From Nemophila menziesii (lineage: Eukaryota; Streptophyta; Magnoliopsida; Boraginales; Hydrophyllaceae), in NCBI GenBank assembly GCA_029959085.1, contig JARWIR010000011.1, positions 5,147,840-5,211,839 on the forward strand: a DNA stretch of 64,000 bases. Reading direction: 5' to 3'. The notes under the pieces were generated by a model that made no database searches, was not told the DNA's origin, and saw only the letters and a program-made list of their open reading frames with translations. Positions within the stretch are counted from its first letter, which is position 1, and the number at the start of each line of letters is the position of its first letter. This document shows positions 1 to 10,007 of this stretch, in pieces. The translations under genes and the position numbers were made by a program.

Positions 1-85
1 ATGGTTTCGAATGAAAAAGAAAGAGAAGGAAAGAAACCATTAATTTAAATAGTTTCTTTGCGATCATTTAACATAGATATAAATA
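1..85. repeat. Tail of the preceding array unit
   Basis: These 85 bases match the last bases of every later unit, for example 54601-54685, including the purine-rich run and the AT-rich stretch just before the chosen unit boundary. The array therefore continues to the left of the window. The boundary used for all units is the ATG at the start of 'atgcarctgaa'; it is a convenient phase and not a biological edge. Confidence 0.95.
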
Positions 86-1221
86 ATGCAGTTGAACAAT
101 AAAAGTTTGAATTTTATTTACAAAATATTTTACTCTTATTATATTTTTTTTGATTATTTTTTAACGGTTTTGAGATTATTATCAAACATGTACTACACAG
201 AAGAAGAAGACTATGGATCCGAAAATTTAATCGGGATGTTATTTTGCATGGTTGAAACACACATGACAAGAGCTACAAAAAATACAATTTTACAAACTCG
301 ACCATTTAAATCAATCAAAAATTTACGCTAACTTAATTACTATTAATGAATACTACATTGACTGAGATAGGGGGTTCTTTGCACGGATCAAAGTTTGATG
401 AATCAAATGATGGATACATAATAAACAATATTTATTATTCACATAATTGAGAAAGAATTGAAAAATGTACCTAGGATGACTTCAATAGGCTTTGTAGGAA
501 CGATCTTAATCTAAAAAATTTACAAACAAAAAATAAGAAGTGACAAAACATACACAATTATATATAAAACAAGACATGGGTACCTTAGAAAGGGTAGGTT
601 GCCTTGGGAAGTGTCTCCTATATCAATTGTTTATGGACTATAAAAAGATGAGCTCTGGTTTAAAATTAAACCTTAATTTGGGTTCTTCTATGGTGGAGAA
701 TGGTCTTGTGCAGGTTTGGTGGAAAGGTGAGTGTGAAGATGGTCGAGGATAGTCACTGGCGGCGGTAGCGTGTAAGTGAAAAGAGATGAGATTAGGTTAA
801 AAATAAACTTTAATTTGGGTTCTTTTTGTTTTTGCGTGTCTTATGGTGATGGAATTATTTTTCCTTTTTTTTATAATGGAATAATGGATTTGCTAATCAG
901 TTTTTTGTTTGATGTTTGGGTATTAAATATATATATTTTTTAAAATTAAAATATAATTAATTAATGAAAAGTGGGGTCAGAAATAATCTTGGCCATCACT
1001 TATGTTGGGGTCAGAATCAATTCTAGCCACCACTGGAGAATGTTTTTTTATCAATAAATTAAACTTTTACTAAAATAAGCTCAACCTCCAATGTCATTAC
1101 AACTTTCACCTACTAGTGCCGAGCAATTATAAATCGACCTACTTTAACTATTACATAATAAGCCTATTACAATTTTAATCAAAACTAAAGACAGAAACTC
1201 TAGACTATTAGGCCCAATAAG

Positions 1222-1881
1222 CTAATTGGACTCTATTTTAATAATAAGAGAATCAGCTTCTTTGCTTTTGTATTTTCTCTTACCCACTTTCACATGGACT
1301 AGAATGTAAATACTTTTCCATATATGATCTTCACATAGGAAATTCCCACCATGTTACCTTTCATTTATCTCCCACTATACACAGTATATATAAGTAGTAA
1401 TAAATGTCCCCACAATATCAACAACTTCTACACAATGAATTAAATTAATTATATTAATCAATTCTTCCAAGTATTCATGATTAACCTTAACATTACACCT
1501 CTCAAGCATCTTCAATAAAATTCGCTTTGTGAAAGAGCAACTTATAAATAAGTGATTAACTTCTTCTATATTAGCATTGCAGAAACATAAGAGTGGGTTA
1601 ACTTGCATTTCCGAACTTAGCATCCTAGCTTTGGTAGATAATCTGTCTTGAAAGCATAACCAAGCAGCAAATGCATACCTCGGTATACAAGACTTTGTCC
1701 ATACTAGTTTCCACCACATTACTTCACTCTTCTCAACTGCAATTTTCTCAAGGGTTTTCTTGAAGGAGAAACCACTTATATTACTCTCCTTCCATATAAT
1801 AATATCATCCCCACTAGAAATTTTAATATTACAGATATGAGGGAGTAATTTGCCCACAATAGGAGGCAATTTCCATCTATT
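1222..1881 (-). pseudogene. LINE reverse transcriptase 3' remnant (U1), truncated by deletion
   Basis: Minus-strand remnant with the zf-RVT half intact: the Trp-rich motif, the CFC...H...C cluster and the end at a TAG near 1375. It is joined after the codons for 'RWKLPPIVG' region directly to spacer DNA at 1873-1881, so the upstream 'NTFLIWDKW' part present in other copies is absent. It also carries Met for the usual Lys before the WWKLVW motif. Non-functional. Confidence 0.85.
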
Positions 1882-2008
1882 CAACATATACATATTTAGT
1901 CAAAACAGTTTATATAATGGAAAAAACTTCAAAAGTATTCATAAACAAATCTTACTAATTGAATCGATTGTGAGTCGGCACTTAATTGGTTTTTGATACT
2001 TGTATAAT

Positions 2009-3287
2009 TATGTATCAATATGCATTTTTCCCTTTTCATAAATGAGTAATTCTATATATCACTCATTTCATACAACACTCATACCTCCCCTTTTACGTGG
2101 TGTGATTTGATTGCAAATTATTTAATTTCCAATCAAAGCACGCCATATAAGGAGGTAGTATAAAAAATTATTCTTAAAAAATCAAGAAATATATACGAGC
2201 AACATTAAATCTTATACGAGGATAAGAAATAAATATAAAATAAAATGCTTATTTTATGAATCGTATTAACAAAAAATATTTAACAATTATACAAGTAAAC
2301 AAGAAACTCATTAACTTCAGTTATCCATATAAACAAACATATAATAATAGAAATTGTACCTATAAAAGAGATTTAAACAACAAGGTATTAAGATAGATGC
2401 GAGATCAAATTCATTCTAACACTTACAAAATAATTAAGTTACATACTGGATAAAACTTAATCACGAAACTTGATATATACATATATTGTGATACATATCG
2501 ATATTCGTCAATTACAAACATAGATCTTTCATATAAGATGAGAATTACTAATACTCTAAGATACTTACCATCAAGATCTATTTTAAAATTCTATTACATA
2601 ACTCAAAAAAGATTAAAAAAAATTATAGGGATAAAAAAATAAAATATTTTTTTTGTTTTATTGCATACCAATAATTTTATTTTATCTTTCTCGAGTTATG
2701 TAATAGATTTTAAAAATAGATCTTGATGGTATGTATCTTAGAATATTAGTAATTCTCATCATATATGAAATATTTATGGTTGTAATTGAGTAATTTCTAT
2801 GTGTATCAACATATATGTATATATCAAGTTTCGTGATTAAGTTTTATCCATTGTGTAACTTAATTATTTTGTAAGTGTTTGATTGAATTTGATCTCGCTT
2901 CTATCGTAATACCTTTTTTTTAATTTTCTTTATTGTTATATTTTCTATTATTATATGTATGTTTATATGCATAAATGAATTTAATGAGTTTCTTGTTTAC
3001 TTGTATAATTGTTGAATATTGTTTGTTAATATGATTCATAAAATAAGCATTTTATTTTATATTAATTTTTTTATCTTCGTATAAGATTTAATGTTGCTCA
3101 TATATATTATATAATCTATAAATAAGAATGCAATATACCACCCCTTATGTGGTGTGGTTTGATTTGAAATGAAATAATTTTCAGTCAAATCACAACACGT
3201 AAAATGGGGTGGTGTAAGGGTTGTACGAAATGAGTAATATATAGAATTACTTATTTATAAAAAGATAAAAATACATATTGATACATA
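2009..3287. repeat. Long inverted repeat, foldback-like element (U1), 1279 bp
   Basis: The outer ends are 'tatgtatcaata' at 2009 and its exact reverse complement ending at 3287; the arms meet near 2648. Several stretches pair well across the centre, for example 'atacaagtaaacaagaaact' in the left arm with 'agtttcttgtttacttgtat' in the right. Arm identity is roughly 80-85% by eye. This copy is closest to U3. Confidence 0.92.
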
Positions 3288-4224
3288 AGTAACTTCATAA
3301 TTAAGTTTAAAACTACTTATTATTTAAAATTGTCAACACAAAATTGAGGCCATCTTTTAAACATTTGCAAAACCAACAACAATCTATCAAATATGATGTA
3401 AATAAAAGATTAACGCTATCTTTTGATATATCTATGATTAGAGAGACTAAATATAAAATCAAAGTTAAAATCCAACCAAATAGATATTAATCATCATCAA
3501 TCGTAAAATAAAATACATATGCTTCTAAATAATATTGACAAACTATATCTCAATCAAATAATTTTTAGTAAATTACATTGAGCATTAAGAGAAATTGAAT
3601 TGTAACGGCTTGGAAGGGAAGCCAAAGAAGAAATGAAAAAGCGCAATCAACTAGAAAGAAAAATTGGATTTGGAAATTAAATTTGAATGGTTTCGAATGA
3701 AAAAGAAAGAGAAGGAAAGAAACCATTAATTTAAATAGTTTCTTTGCTATCATTTAACATAGATATAAATAATGCAGCTGAACAATAAAAGTTTGAATTT
3801 TATTTACAAAATATTTTACTCTTATTATATTTTTTTGATTATTTTTTAACGGTTTTGAGATTATTATCAAACATGTACTACACAGAAGAAGAAGACTATG
3901 GATCCGAAAATTTAATCGGGATGTTATTTTGCATGGTTGAAACACACATGACAAGAGCTACAAAAAATACAATTTTACAACCTCGACCATTTAAATCAAT
4001 CAAAAATTTACTGTAACTTAATTACTATTAATGAATACTACATTGACTGAGATAGGGGGTTCTTTGCACGGATCAAAGTTTGATGAATCAAATGATGGAT
4101 ACATAATAAACAATATTTATTATTCACATAATTGAGAAAGAATTGAAAAACGTACCTAGGATGACTTCAATAGGCTTTGTAGGAACGATCTTAATCTAAA
4201 AAATTTACAAACAAAAAATAAGAA

Positions 4225-4437
4225 GTGACAAAACATACACAATTATATATAAAACAAGACATGGGTACCTTAGAAAGGGTAGGTTGCCTTGGGAAGTGTC
4301 TCCTATATCAATTGTTTATGGACTATAAAAAGATGAGCTCGGGTTTAAAATTAAACCTTAATTTGGGTTCTTCTATGGTGGAGAATGGTCTTGTGCAGCC
4401 TTGGTGGAAAGGTGAGTGTGAAGATGGTCGAGAATAG
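4225..4437 (+). other. Short open frame (70 codons) kept open in all 13 units, probably not a gene
   Basis: A 213-base frame that opens at GTG, with an internal ATG at codon 13 and a TAG stop. It is present without an indel or internal stop at 540, 4225, 9327, 14435, 19534, 24622, 29685, 34780, 39875, 44970, 50053, 55140 and 60206. It matches no family I know. Most base differences between copies change the amino acid (Tyr/Asn, Tyr/Cys, Ser/Leu, Val/Pro/Ala before WWKGE), and only a few are silent. That argues against selection on a protein. The stretch is less AT-rich than its surroundings and may be a fragment of some older gene or element on either strand. Confidence 0.25.
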
Positions 4438-4657
4438 TCATTGGCGGCGGTGGCTGTAAGTGAAAAGAGATGAGATTTGGTTAAAAAATAATCTTTAATT
4501 TGGTTCTTTTTGTTTTTGCGTGTCTTATGGTGATGGAATTATTTTTCATTTTTTTTTATAATGGAATAATGGATTTGCTAATCAGTTTTTTGTTTGATGT
4601 TTGGGTATTAAATATATATATTTTTTAAAATTAAAATATAATTAATTAATAAAAAGT

Positions 4658-4719
4658 GGGGTCAGAAATAATCTTGGCCATCACTTATGTTGGGGTCAGA
4701 ATCAATTCTAGCCACCACT
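4658..4719. repeat. Two imperfect 28-bp direct repeats (GGGGTCAGAA motif)
   Basis: Copies at 4658-4685 and 4692-4719, separated by 'tatgtt'. They start with the same GGGGTCAGAA and agree at 22 of 28 positions. The pair is found in every unit, for example at 973-1000 and 1007-1034 in U1. It lies between the AT-rich linker and the presumed 3' end of the LINE remnant, whose 3' tail may end at the nearby A-rich 'gataaaaaaac' (read on the minus strand). Function unknown. Confidence 0.7.
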
Positions 4720-4905
4720 GAGAAAGTTTTTTTATCAATAAATTAATCTTTTACTAAAATAAGCTCAACCTCCAATGTCATTACAACTTTCACCTACTAG
4801 TGCCGAGCAAATATAAATCGACCTACTTTAACTATTACATAATAAGCCTACTACAATTTTAATCAAAACTAAAGAAAGAAACTCTAGACTATTAGGCCCA
4901 ATAAG

Positions 4906-5970
4906 CTAATTGGACTCTATTTTAATAATAAGAGAATCTGCTTCTTTGCTTTTGTATTTTCTCTTACCCACTTTCACATGGACTAGAATGTAAATACTTT
5001 TCCATATATGATCTTCACATAGGAAATTCCCACCATGTTACCTTTCATTTATCTCCCACTATACTATACACGGTATATATAAGTAGTAATAAATGTCCCC
5101 ACAATATCAACAACTTCTACACAATGAATTAAATTAATTATATTAATCAATTCTTCCAAGTATTCAGGATTAACCTTAACATTACACCTCTCAAGCATCT
5201 TCAATAAAATTCGCTTTGTGAAAGAGCAGCTTATAAATAAGTGATTAACTTCTTCTATATTAGCATTGCATAAACATAAGAGTGGGTTAACTTGCATTTC
5301 CGAACTGAGCATCCTAGCTTTGGTAGATAATTAGTCTTGAAAGCATAACCAAGCAGCAAATGCATACCTCGGTATACAAGACTTTGTCCATACTAGTTTT
5401 CACCACTTTACTTCACTCTTCTCAACTGCAATTTTCTCAAGGGTTTTCTTGAAGGAGAAACCACTTATATTACTCTCCTTCCATATAATAATATCATCCC
5501 CACTAGAAATTTTAATATTACAGATATGAGGGAGTAATTTGCCCACAATAGGAGGCAATTTCCATCTATTACCCCCATAGAATGAAGAAATAGTTTTATT
5601 ACAGTTAATGTCATCGCTACTAAGATCAATTCCTAAGAATTCTTGTGAATTTTTTCCACGTAGCCATTTATCCCAAATTAAGAATGTATTCTTACCATTC
5701 CTTATAACATGAGTAATAAAGTAATAAGCTAGGTACCTGATCTTCAAAATCTGATTCCATATCCATGTGTGAGCTAGTTTTATATTCAAGCTCCAGATAC
5801 ACCTGCCTTTAATGATATTATGATGAACCCACATATTTACAAATTGTGTTTTTGTGATTATATTCTCCAGAAAGTAGCTAAGAGACTGACTTTATTTATA
5901 TCTTCAATAATTGGAATACCACAAGACCTCCTTGTACTTTACTAGAGCAAATATTCACTATTTTTTGTTT
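4906..5970 (-). pseudogene. LINE reverse transcriptase 3' remnant (U2)
   Basis: Same remnant as in U5 (20214-21274, described there in full). Extra damage in this copy: a TGA replaces one Trp of the WWKLVW motif near 5400, and a TAA replaces Arg in the 'QDRLST' motif near 5331. A CTATA duplication alters the codons at the terminal stop. The two longest open pieces are 5400-5834 and 5064-5312. Confidence 0.85.
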
Positions 5971-6817
5971 TAATAATTTATGTTTGAATTTATTTATATC
6001 AACAAAAAATAGTTAATTAATTAAACATTTTGCTAATTTGGTTTGACTTGAATATTTTTATAAATAACAGTGTATTATGAGGTGAATGATAAGATTTCTG
6101 GTCATGATTTTACAAATATCAGGTATATATACTTAAAGTATGAAATTCTTTGATATCTTTTTATTGTGTCGTCGTGCCTCTTTCTTGTTTTGGTTATTTA
6201 AAGTACCAGTAGCTTTAAAATCCAAGTAACTTAATACTAAATTCATACCAATTAATTATATAATTATGATAAATCAAAATATACTACTTTTCACCATTAA
6301 CATAAATAGAATTTGGAAAATTTAAATATATTTTTACCCTAATCCTATATGAATTATAACTTAGTCCTATAAAAATAAGACGTGATAATTTTTATTCCTG
6401 AAAAATAAAAAACTAAATATATAATAATGGATGGAGATTTTGGTGATATAAATAGGATGGTTATTTGGAATTCTAATAATTATAAAGTTAATATTTTTTA
6501 AGATATTGGGATTATATACCATATTTATTAATATATTATACATTTATGTTCTAAAGACTAATATGGATGGTATATTATTAACTTTATTAACCCTGCCTCT
6601 TAATTTAAAAAGATATTCTGTATCTTTCAAATTAGTATAATAAATGAATATTTCTATTATTTTTATTATGTCTTGAATATGAAAATGACATATGTGAACT
6701 AAAAACACGATTAACTAAGTACGTGGTTTAAAATTCTATGTTTTAGAATTTTAGCTGAAATTTAGATTTTATAATGATATAATATTCCATACAACAAGTT
6801 TAGTAAAACTAATAAAT
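5971..6817. other. AT-rich spacer between LINE remnant and foldback, nothing recognised
   Basis: About 850 bases, present in every full unit and lost from U1. It holds many short A/T runs such as 'ttaattaattaa' and no frame of note on either strand. Differences between units are mainly small deletions and substitutions, including the 12-base deletion of U5 and U11 and the GTGATAAGTCTTATT variant of U8-U10. No promoter, tRNA or known element was recognised. Confidence 0.6.
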
Positions 6818-6988
6818 TCAAAAAGTAGATAACAAAATTAAGAAACTGTAGTGGTGAAAAACATGATTTAATGCATTTAATAAATAATGAATTACATGGG
6901 ATGCATTTCGCTCGATCTTAATTGCACCCAAACAAGCCTCGCAAAGCTCCGTATAACAACATTCATCCAGGAACCACCAACCATCTAT
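6818..6988 (-). other. Unrecognised minus-strand frame with clustered cysteines (possible exon fragment)
   Basis: A 56-codon frame without an initiating Met, ending in TGA. It begins 'DGWWFLDECCYTELCEACLG' and continues 'AIKIERNASHVIHYLL', with four cysteines in ten residues. The coding-like start is richer in G+C than its surroundings and follows 'gttgaatag', which could be a splice acceptor, so a captured exon is possible. The frame is also open in U3 (11920-12090), among others, but is shifted by a one-base loss in U6 and U12. I do not recognise the protein; chance cannot be excluded. Confidence 0.3.
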
Positions 6989-7147
6989 TCAACATATACA
7001 TATTTAGTCAAAACAGTTTATATAATGGAAAAAACTTAAAAAGTATTCATAAACAAATCTTACTAATTGAATCGATTGTGAGTCGGCACTTACTTGGATT
7101 TTGATACTCGTATAATTATGTATCAATATGCATTTTTCCCTTTTCAT

Positions 7148-7176
7148 AAATGAGTAATTCTATATATCACTCATTT
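7148..7176. repeat. Small hairpin in left arm of foldback
   Basis: 'aaatgag' at 7148-7154 faces 'ctcattt' at 7170-7176. Its partner in the other arm (8334-8363) is a stronger hairpin, 'aaatgagtaat' against 'aattacttattt'. Present in every unit at the same relative place. Confidence 0.6.
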
Positions 7177-7189
7177 CATACAACCCTCA

Positions 7190-7270
7190 TACCTCCTCTT
7201 TTACGTGGTGCGATTTGATTGCAAATTATTTAATTTCTAATCAAAGCACGCCATATAAGGAGGTAGTATA
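7190..7270. repeat. Nested 80-bp palindrome in left arm of foldback
   Basis: 'tacctcc' and 'acgtggtgcgatttgattg' on the left pair with 'aatcaaagcacgccat' and 'ggaggta' on the right, around a short A/T centre. The shape resembles a small non-autonomous inverted-repeat element (MITE-like). The 'aaggaggt' here is the right stem and not a ribosome binding site. It occurs about 73 bases inside the left end of each foldback. Confidence 0.8.
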
Positions 7271-8241
7271 AAAAATTATTCTTAAAAAATCAAGAAATAT
7301 ATACGAGAAACATTAAATCTTATACGAGGATAAGAAATAAATATAAAATAAAATGCTTATTTTATGAATGGTATTAACAAAAAATATTTAACAATTATAC
7401 AAGTAAACAAGATACTCATTAACTTTAGTTATCCATATTAACAAGCATATAATATTAGAAATTGTACCTATAAAAGAGATTTAAACAACAAGGTATTAAG
7501 ATAGATGCGAGATCAAATTCATTCTAACACTTACAAAATAATTAAGTTACATACTGGATAAAACTTAATCACAAAACTTGATATATACATATATTGTGAT
7601 ACATATCGATATTCGTCAATTACAAACATAGATCTTTCATATAAGATGAGAATTACTAATACTCTAAGATACTTACCATCAAGATCTATTTTAAAAATCT
7701 ATTACATAACTCAAAAAAGATAAAAAAAATTATAGGGATAAAAAAATAAAATAATTTTTTTATTTTATTGCATACCAATAATTTTATTTTATCTTTCTCG
7801 AGTTATGTGATAGATATTAAAAATAGATCTTGATGGTATGTATCTTAGAATATTAGTAATTCTCATCATATATGAAATATTTATGGTTGTAATTGAGTAA
7901 TTTCGATGTGTATCAACATATATGTATATATCAAGTTTCGTGATTAAGTTTTATCCATTGTGTAACTTAATTATTTTGTAAGTGTTTGATTGAATTATAT
8001 CTCGCTTCTATCGTAATACATTTTTTTTAATTTTCTTTATTGGTATATTTTCTATTATTATATGTATGTTTATATGCATAAATGAATTTAATGAGTTTCT
8101 TGTTTACTTTTATAATTGTTGAATATGTTTGTTAATATGATACGTAAAATAAGCATTTTATTTTATATTAATTTTTTTATCTTCATATAAGATTTAATGT
8201 TGCTCATATATATTATATAATCTATAAATAAGAATGCAATA

Positions 8242-8322
8242 TACCACCCCTTATGTGGTGTGGTTTGATTTGAAATGAAATAATTTTCAGTCAAATCCCA
8301 CCACGTAAAATGGGGTGGTGTA
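8242..8322. repeat. Nested 80-bp palindrome in right arm of foldback
   Basis: 'taccacccc' and 'atgtggtgtggtttgatt' pair with 'agtcaaatcccaccacgt' and 'ggggtggtgta'. It is the mirror partner of 7190-7270 but has diverged from it; each keeps its own internal pairing, with changes on one stem often matched on the other (cctcc/ggagg on the left, ccacccc/ggggtgg on the right). Confidence 0.8.
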
Positions 8323-8393
8323 AGGGTTGTACGAAATGAGTAATATATAGAATTACTTATTTATAAAAAAATAAAAATACATATTGATACATA

Positions 8394-8680
8394 AGGAACT
8401 TCATAATTAAGTTTAAAACTACTTATTATTTAAAATTGTCAACACAAAATTGAGGCCATCTTTTAAACATTTGCAAAACCAACAACAATCTATCAAATAT
8501 GATGTAAATAAAAGATTATGGCTATCTTTTGATATATCTATGATTAGAGAGACTAAATATTAAATCAAAGTTAAAATCCAACAAAATAGATCTTCATCAT
8601 CATCAATCGTAAAATAAAATACATATGCTTCTAAATAATATTGAAAACTATATCTCAATCAAATAATTTTTAGTAAATTA
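8394..8680. other. AT-rich linker after the foldback, nothing recognised
   Basis: Roughly 290 bases that follow the right end of the foldback in each unit. It includes the short run 'catcatcatcaatcg' and no frame or known motif. It is well conserved between units. Confidence 0.55.
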
Positions 8681-10007
8681 CATTGAGCATTAAGAGAAAT
8701 TGAATTTTAACGGCTTGGAAGGGAAGCCAAAGAAGAAATGAAAAAGCACTAGAAAGAGAAATTGGATTTGGAAATTAAATTTGAATGGTTTCGAATGAAA
8801 ATGAAAGAGAAGGAAAGAAACCATTAATTTAAATAGTTTCTTTGCAATCATTTAACATAGATATAAATAATGCAACTGAACAATAAAAGTTTGAATTTTA
8901 TTTACAAAATATTTTACTCTTATTATATTTTTTTTTTGATTATTTTTTAACGGTTTTGAGATTATTATCAAACATGTACTACACAGAAGAAGAAGACTAT
9001 CGATCCGAAAATTTAATCTGGATGTTATTTTGCATGGTTGAAACACACATGACAAGAGCTACAAAAAATACAATTTTACAAACTCAGACCATTTAAATCA
9101 ATCAAAAATTTACTCTAACTTAATTACTATTAATGAATACTACATTGACTGAGATAGGGGGTTCTTTGCACGGATCAAAGTTTGATGAATCAAATGATGG
9201 ATACATAATAAACAATATTTATTATTCACATAATTGAGCAAGAATTGAAAAACGTACCTAGGATGACTTCAATAGGCTTTGTAGGAACGATCTTAATCTA
9301 AAAATTTTACAAACAAAAAATAAGAAGTGACAAAACATACACAATCATATATAAAACAAGACATGGGTACCTTAGAAAGGGTAGGTTGCCTTGGGAAGTG
9401 TCTCCTAAATCAATTGTTTATGGACTGTAAAAAGATGAGCTCGGGTTTAAAATTAAACCTTAAATTGGGTTCTTCTATGGTGGAGAATGGTCTTGTGCAG
9501 GCTTGGTGGAAAGGTGAGTGTGAAGATGGTCGAGAATAGTCATTGGCGGCGGTGGCTGTAAGTGAAAAGAGATGAGATTAGGTTAAAAATAAACTTTATT
9601 TTGGGTTCCTTTTGTTTTTGCGTGTCTTATGGTGATGGAATTAATTTTCCTTTTTTTTATAATGGAATAATGGATTTTCTAATCAGTTTTTTGTTTGATG
9701 TTTGGGTATTAAATATATATATTTTTTAAAATTAAAATATAATTAATTAATGAAAAGTGGGGTCAGAAATAATCTTGGCCATCACTTATGTTGGGGTCAG
9801 AATCAATTCTAGCCACCACTAGAGAAAGTTTTTTTATCAATAAATTAAACTTTTACTAAAATAAGCTCAACCTCCAATGTCATTACAACTTTCACCTACT
9901 AGTGCCGAGCAAATATAAATCGACCTACTTTAACTATTACATAATAAGCCTATTACAATTTTAATCAAAACTAAAGAAAAAAACTCTAGACTATTAGGCC
10001 CAATAAG

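Larger units (their letters stand above)
86..3771. repeat. Tandem array unit U1, 3686 bp, internally deleted
   Basis: This is the shortest copy. It lacks about 1.42 kb relative to its neighbours. The LINE remnant runs normally until 1873-1881 (CCATCTATT) and then continues directly with sequence that in U2 lies after the second CCATCTATT, at 6981-6989. The lost part covers the upstream end of the LINE fragment, the AT-rich spacer and nearly all of the cysteine-containing frame. The foldback element (2009-3287) is complete and closest to the one in U3. Confidence 0.96.
7117..8393. repeat. Long inverted repeat, foldback-like element (U2, reference copy), 1277 bp
   Basis: Two arms of about 635 bp in opposite orientation meet near 7755 in an A/T run with practically no loop ('aaaataa...ttatttt'). 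Pairing is visible along the whole length: outer ends, a hairpin-rich outer third, 'gcaacattaaatcttatac'-type sequence (here 'gaaacatt...'), 'aaaataagcattttatttta' region, and 'accatcaagatct' against 'agatcttgatggt' near the centre. No transposase frame and no clear target-site duplication were seen. It could be a foldback or MITE-derived element, or an inverted duplication made when the unit formed. The arms differ from each other more than neighbouring units do, so the palindrome is older than the array. Confidence 0.93.
3772..8869. repeat. Tandem array unit U2, 5098 bp (reference unit)
   Basis: Full-length copy used to describe the segments. Its first part resembles U4 at an offset of 10,209-10,210 bp; for example both read 'acaacctcgacc' where most copies have 'acaaactcgacc', and both have 'cagccttggtgg'. 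It shares with U3 a 5-base CTATA duplication beside the LINE stop (near 5061-5065) that other copies lack. Its terminal linker has a 7-base deletion that breaks the hydrophobic frame seen in most units. Confidence 0.97.

Noticed and set aside
86..331. 81-codon plus-strand frame at the start of each unit ('MQLNNKSLNF')
   Set aside because: It is low-complexity Tyr/Phe-rich translation of A/T DNA, overlaps a minus-strand frame over the same bases, and is disrupted by indels in U3, U7 and U11. No family resemblance.
6922..7104. 60-codon plus-strand frame ('MHPNKPRKAPY') near each foldback
   Set aside because: Opens at TTG, not ATG, and lies opposite the cysteine-containing minus frame. No recognisable domain; it is probably a chance frame.
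7256..7265. 'aaggaggt' resembling a bacterial ribosome binding site
   Set aside because: It is the right stem of the nested hairpin, no frame follows at proper spacing, and the plant-type LINE makes a bacterial source implausible.
7117..8393. DNA transposon with its own transposase
   Set aside because: The two arms meet with essentially no internal sequence, so there is no room for a transposase, and I found no convincing target-site duplication at the ends.
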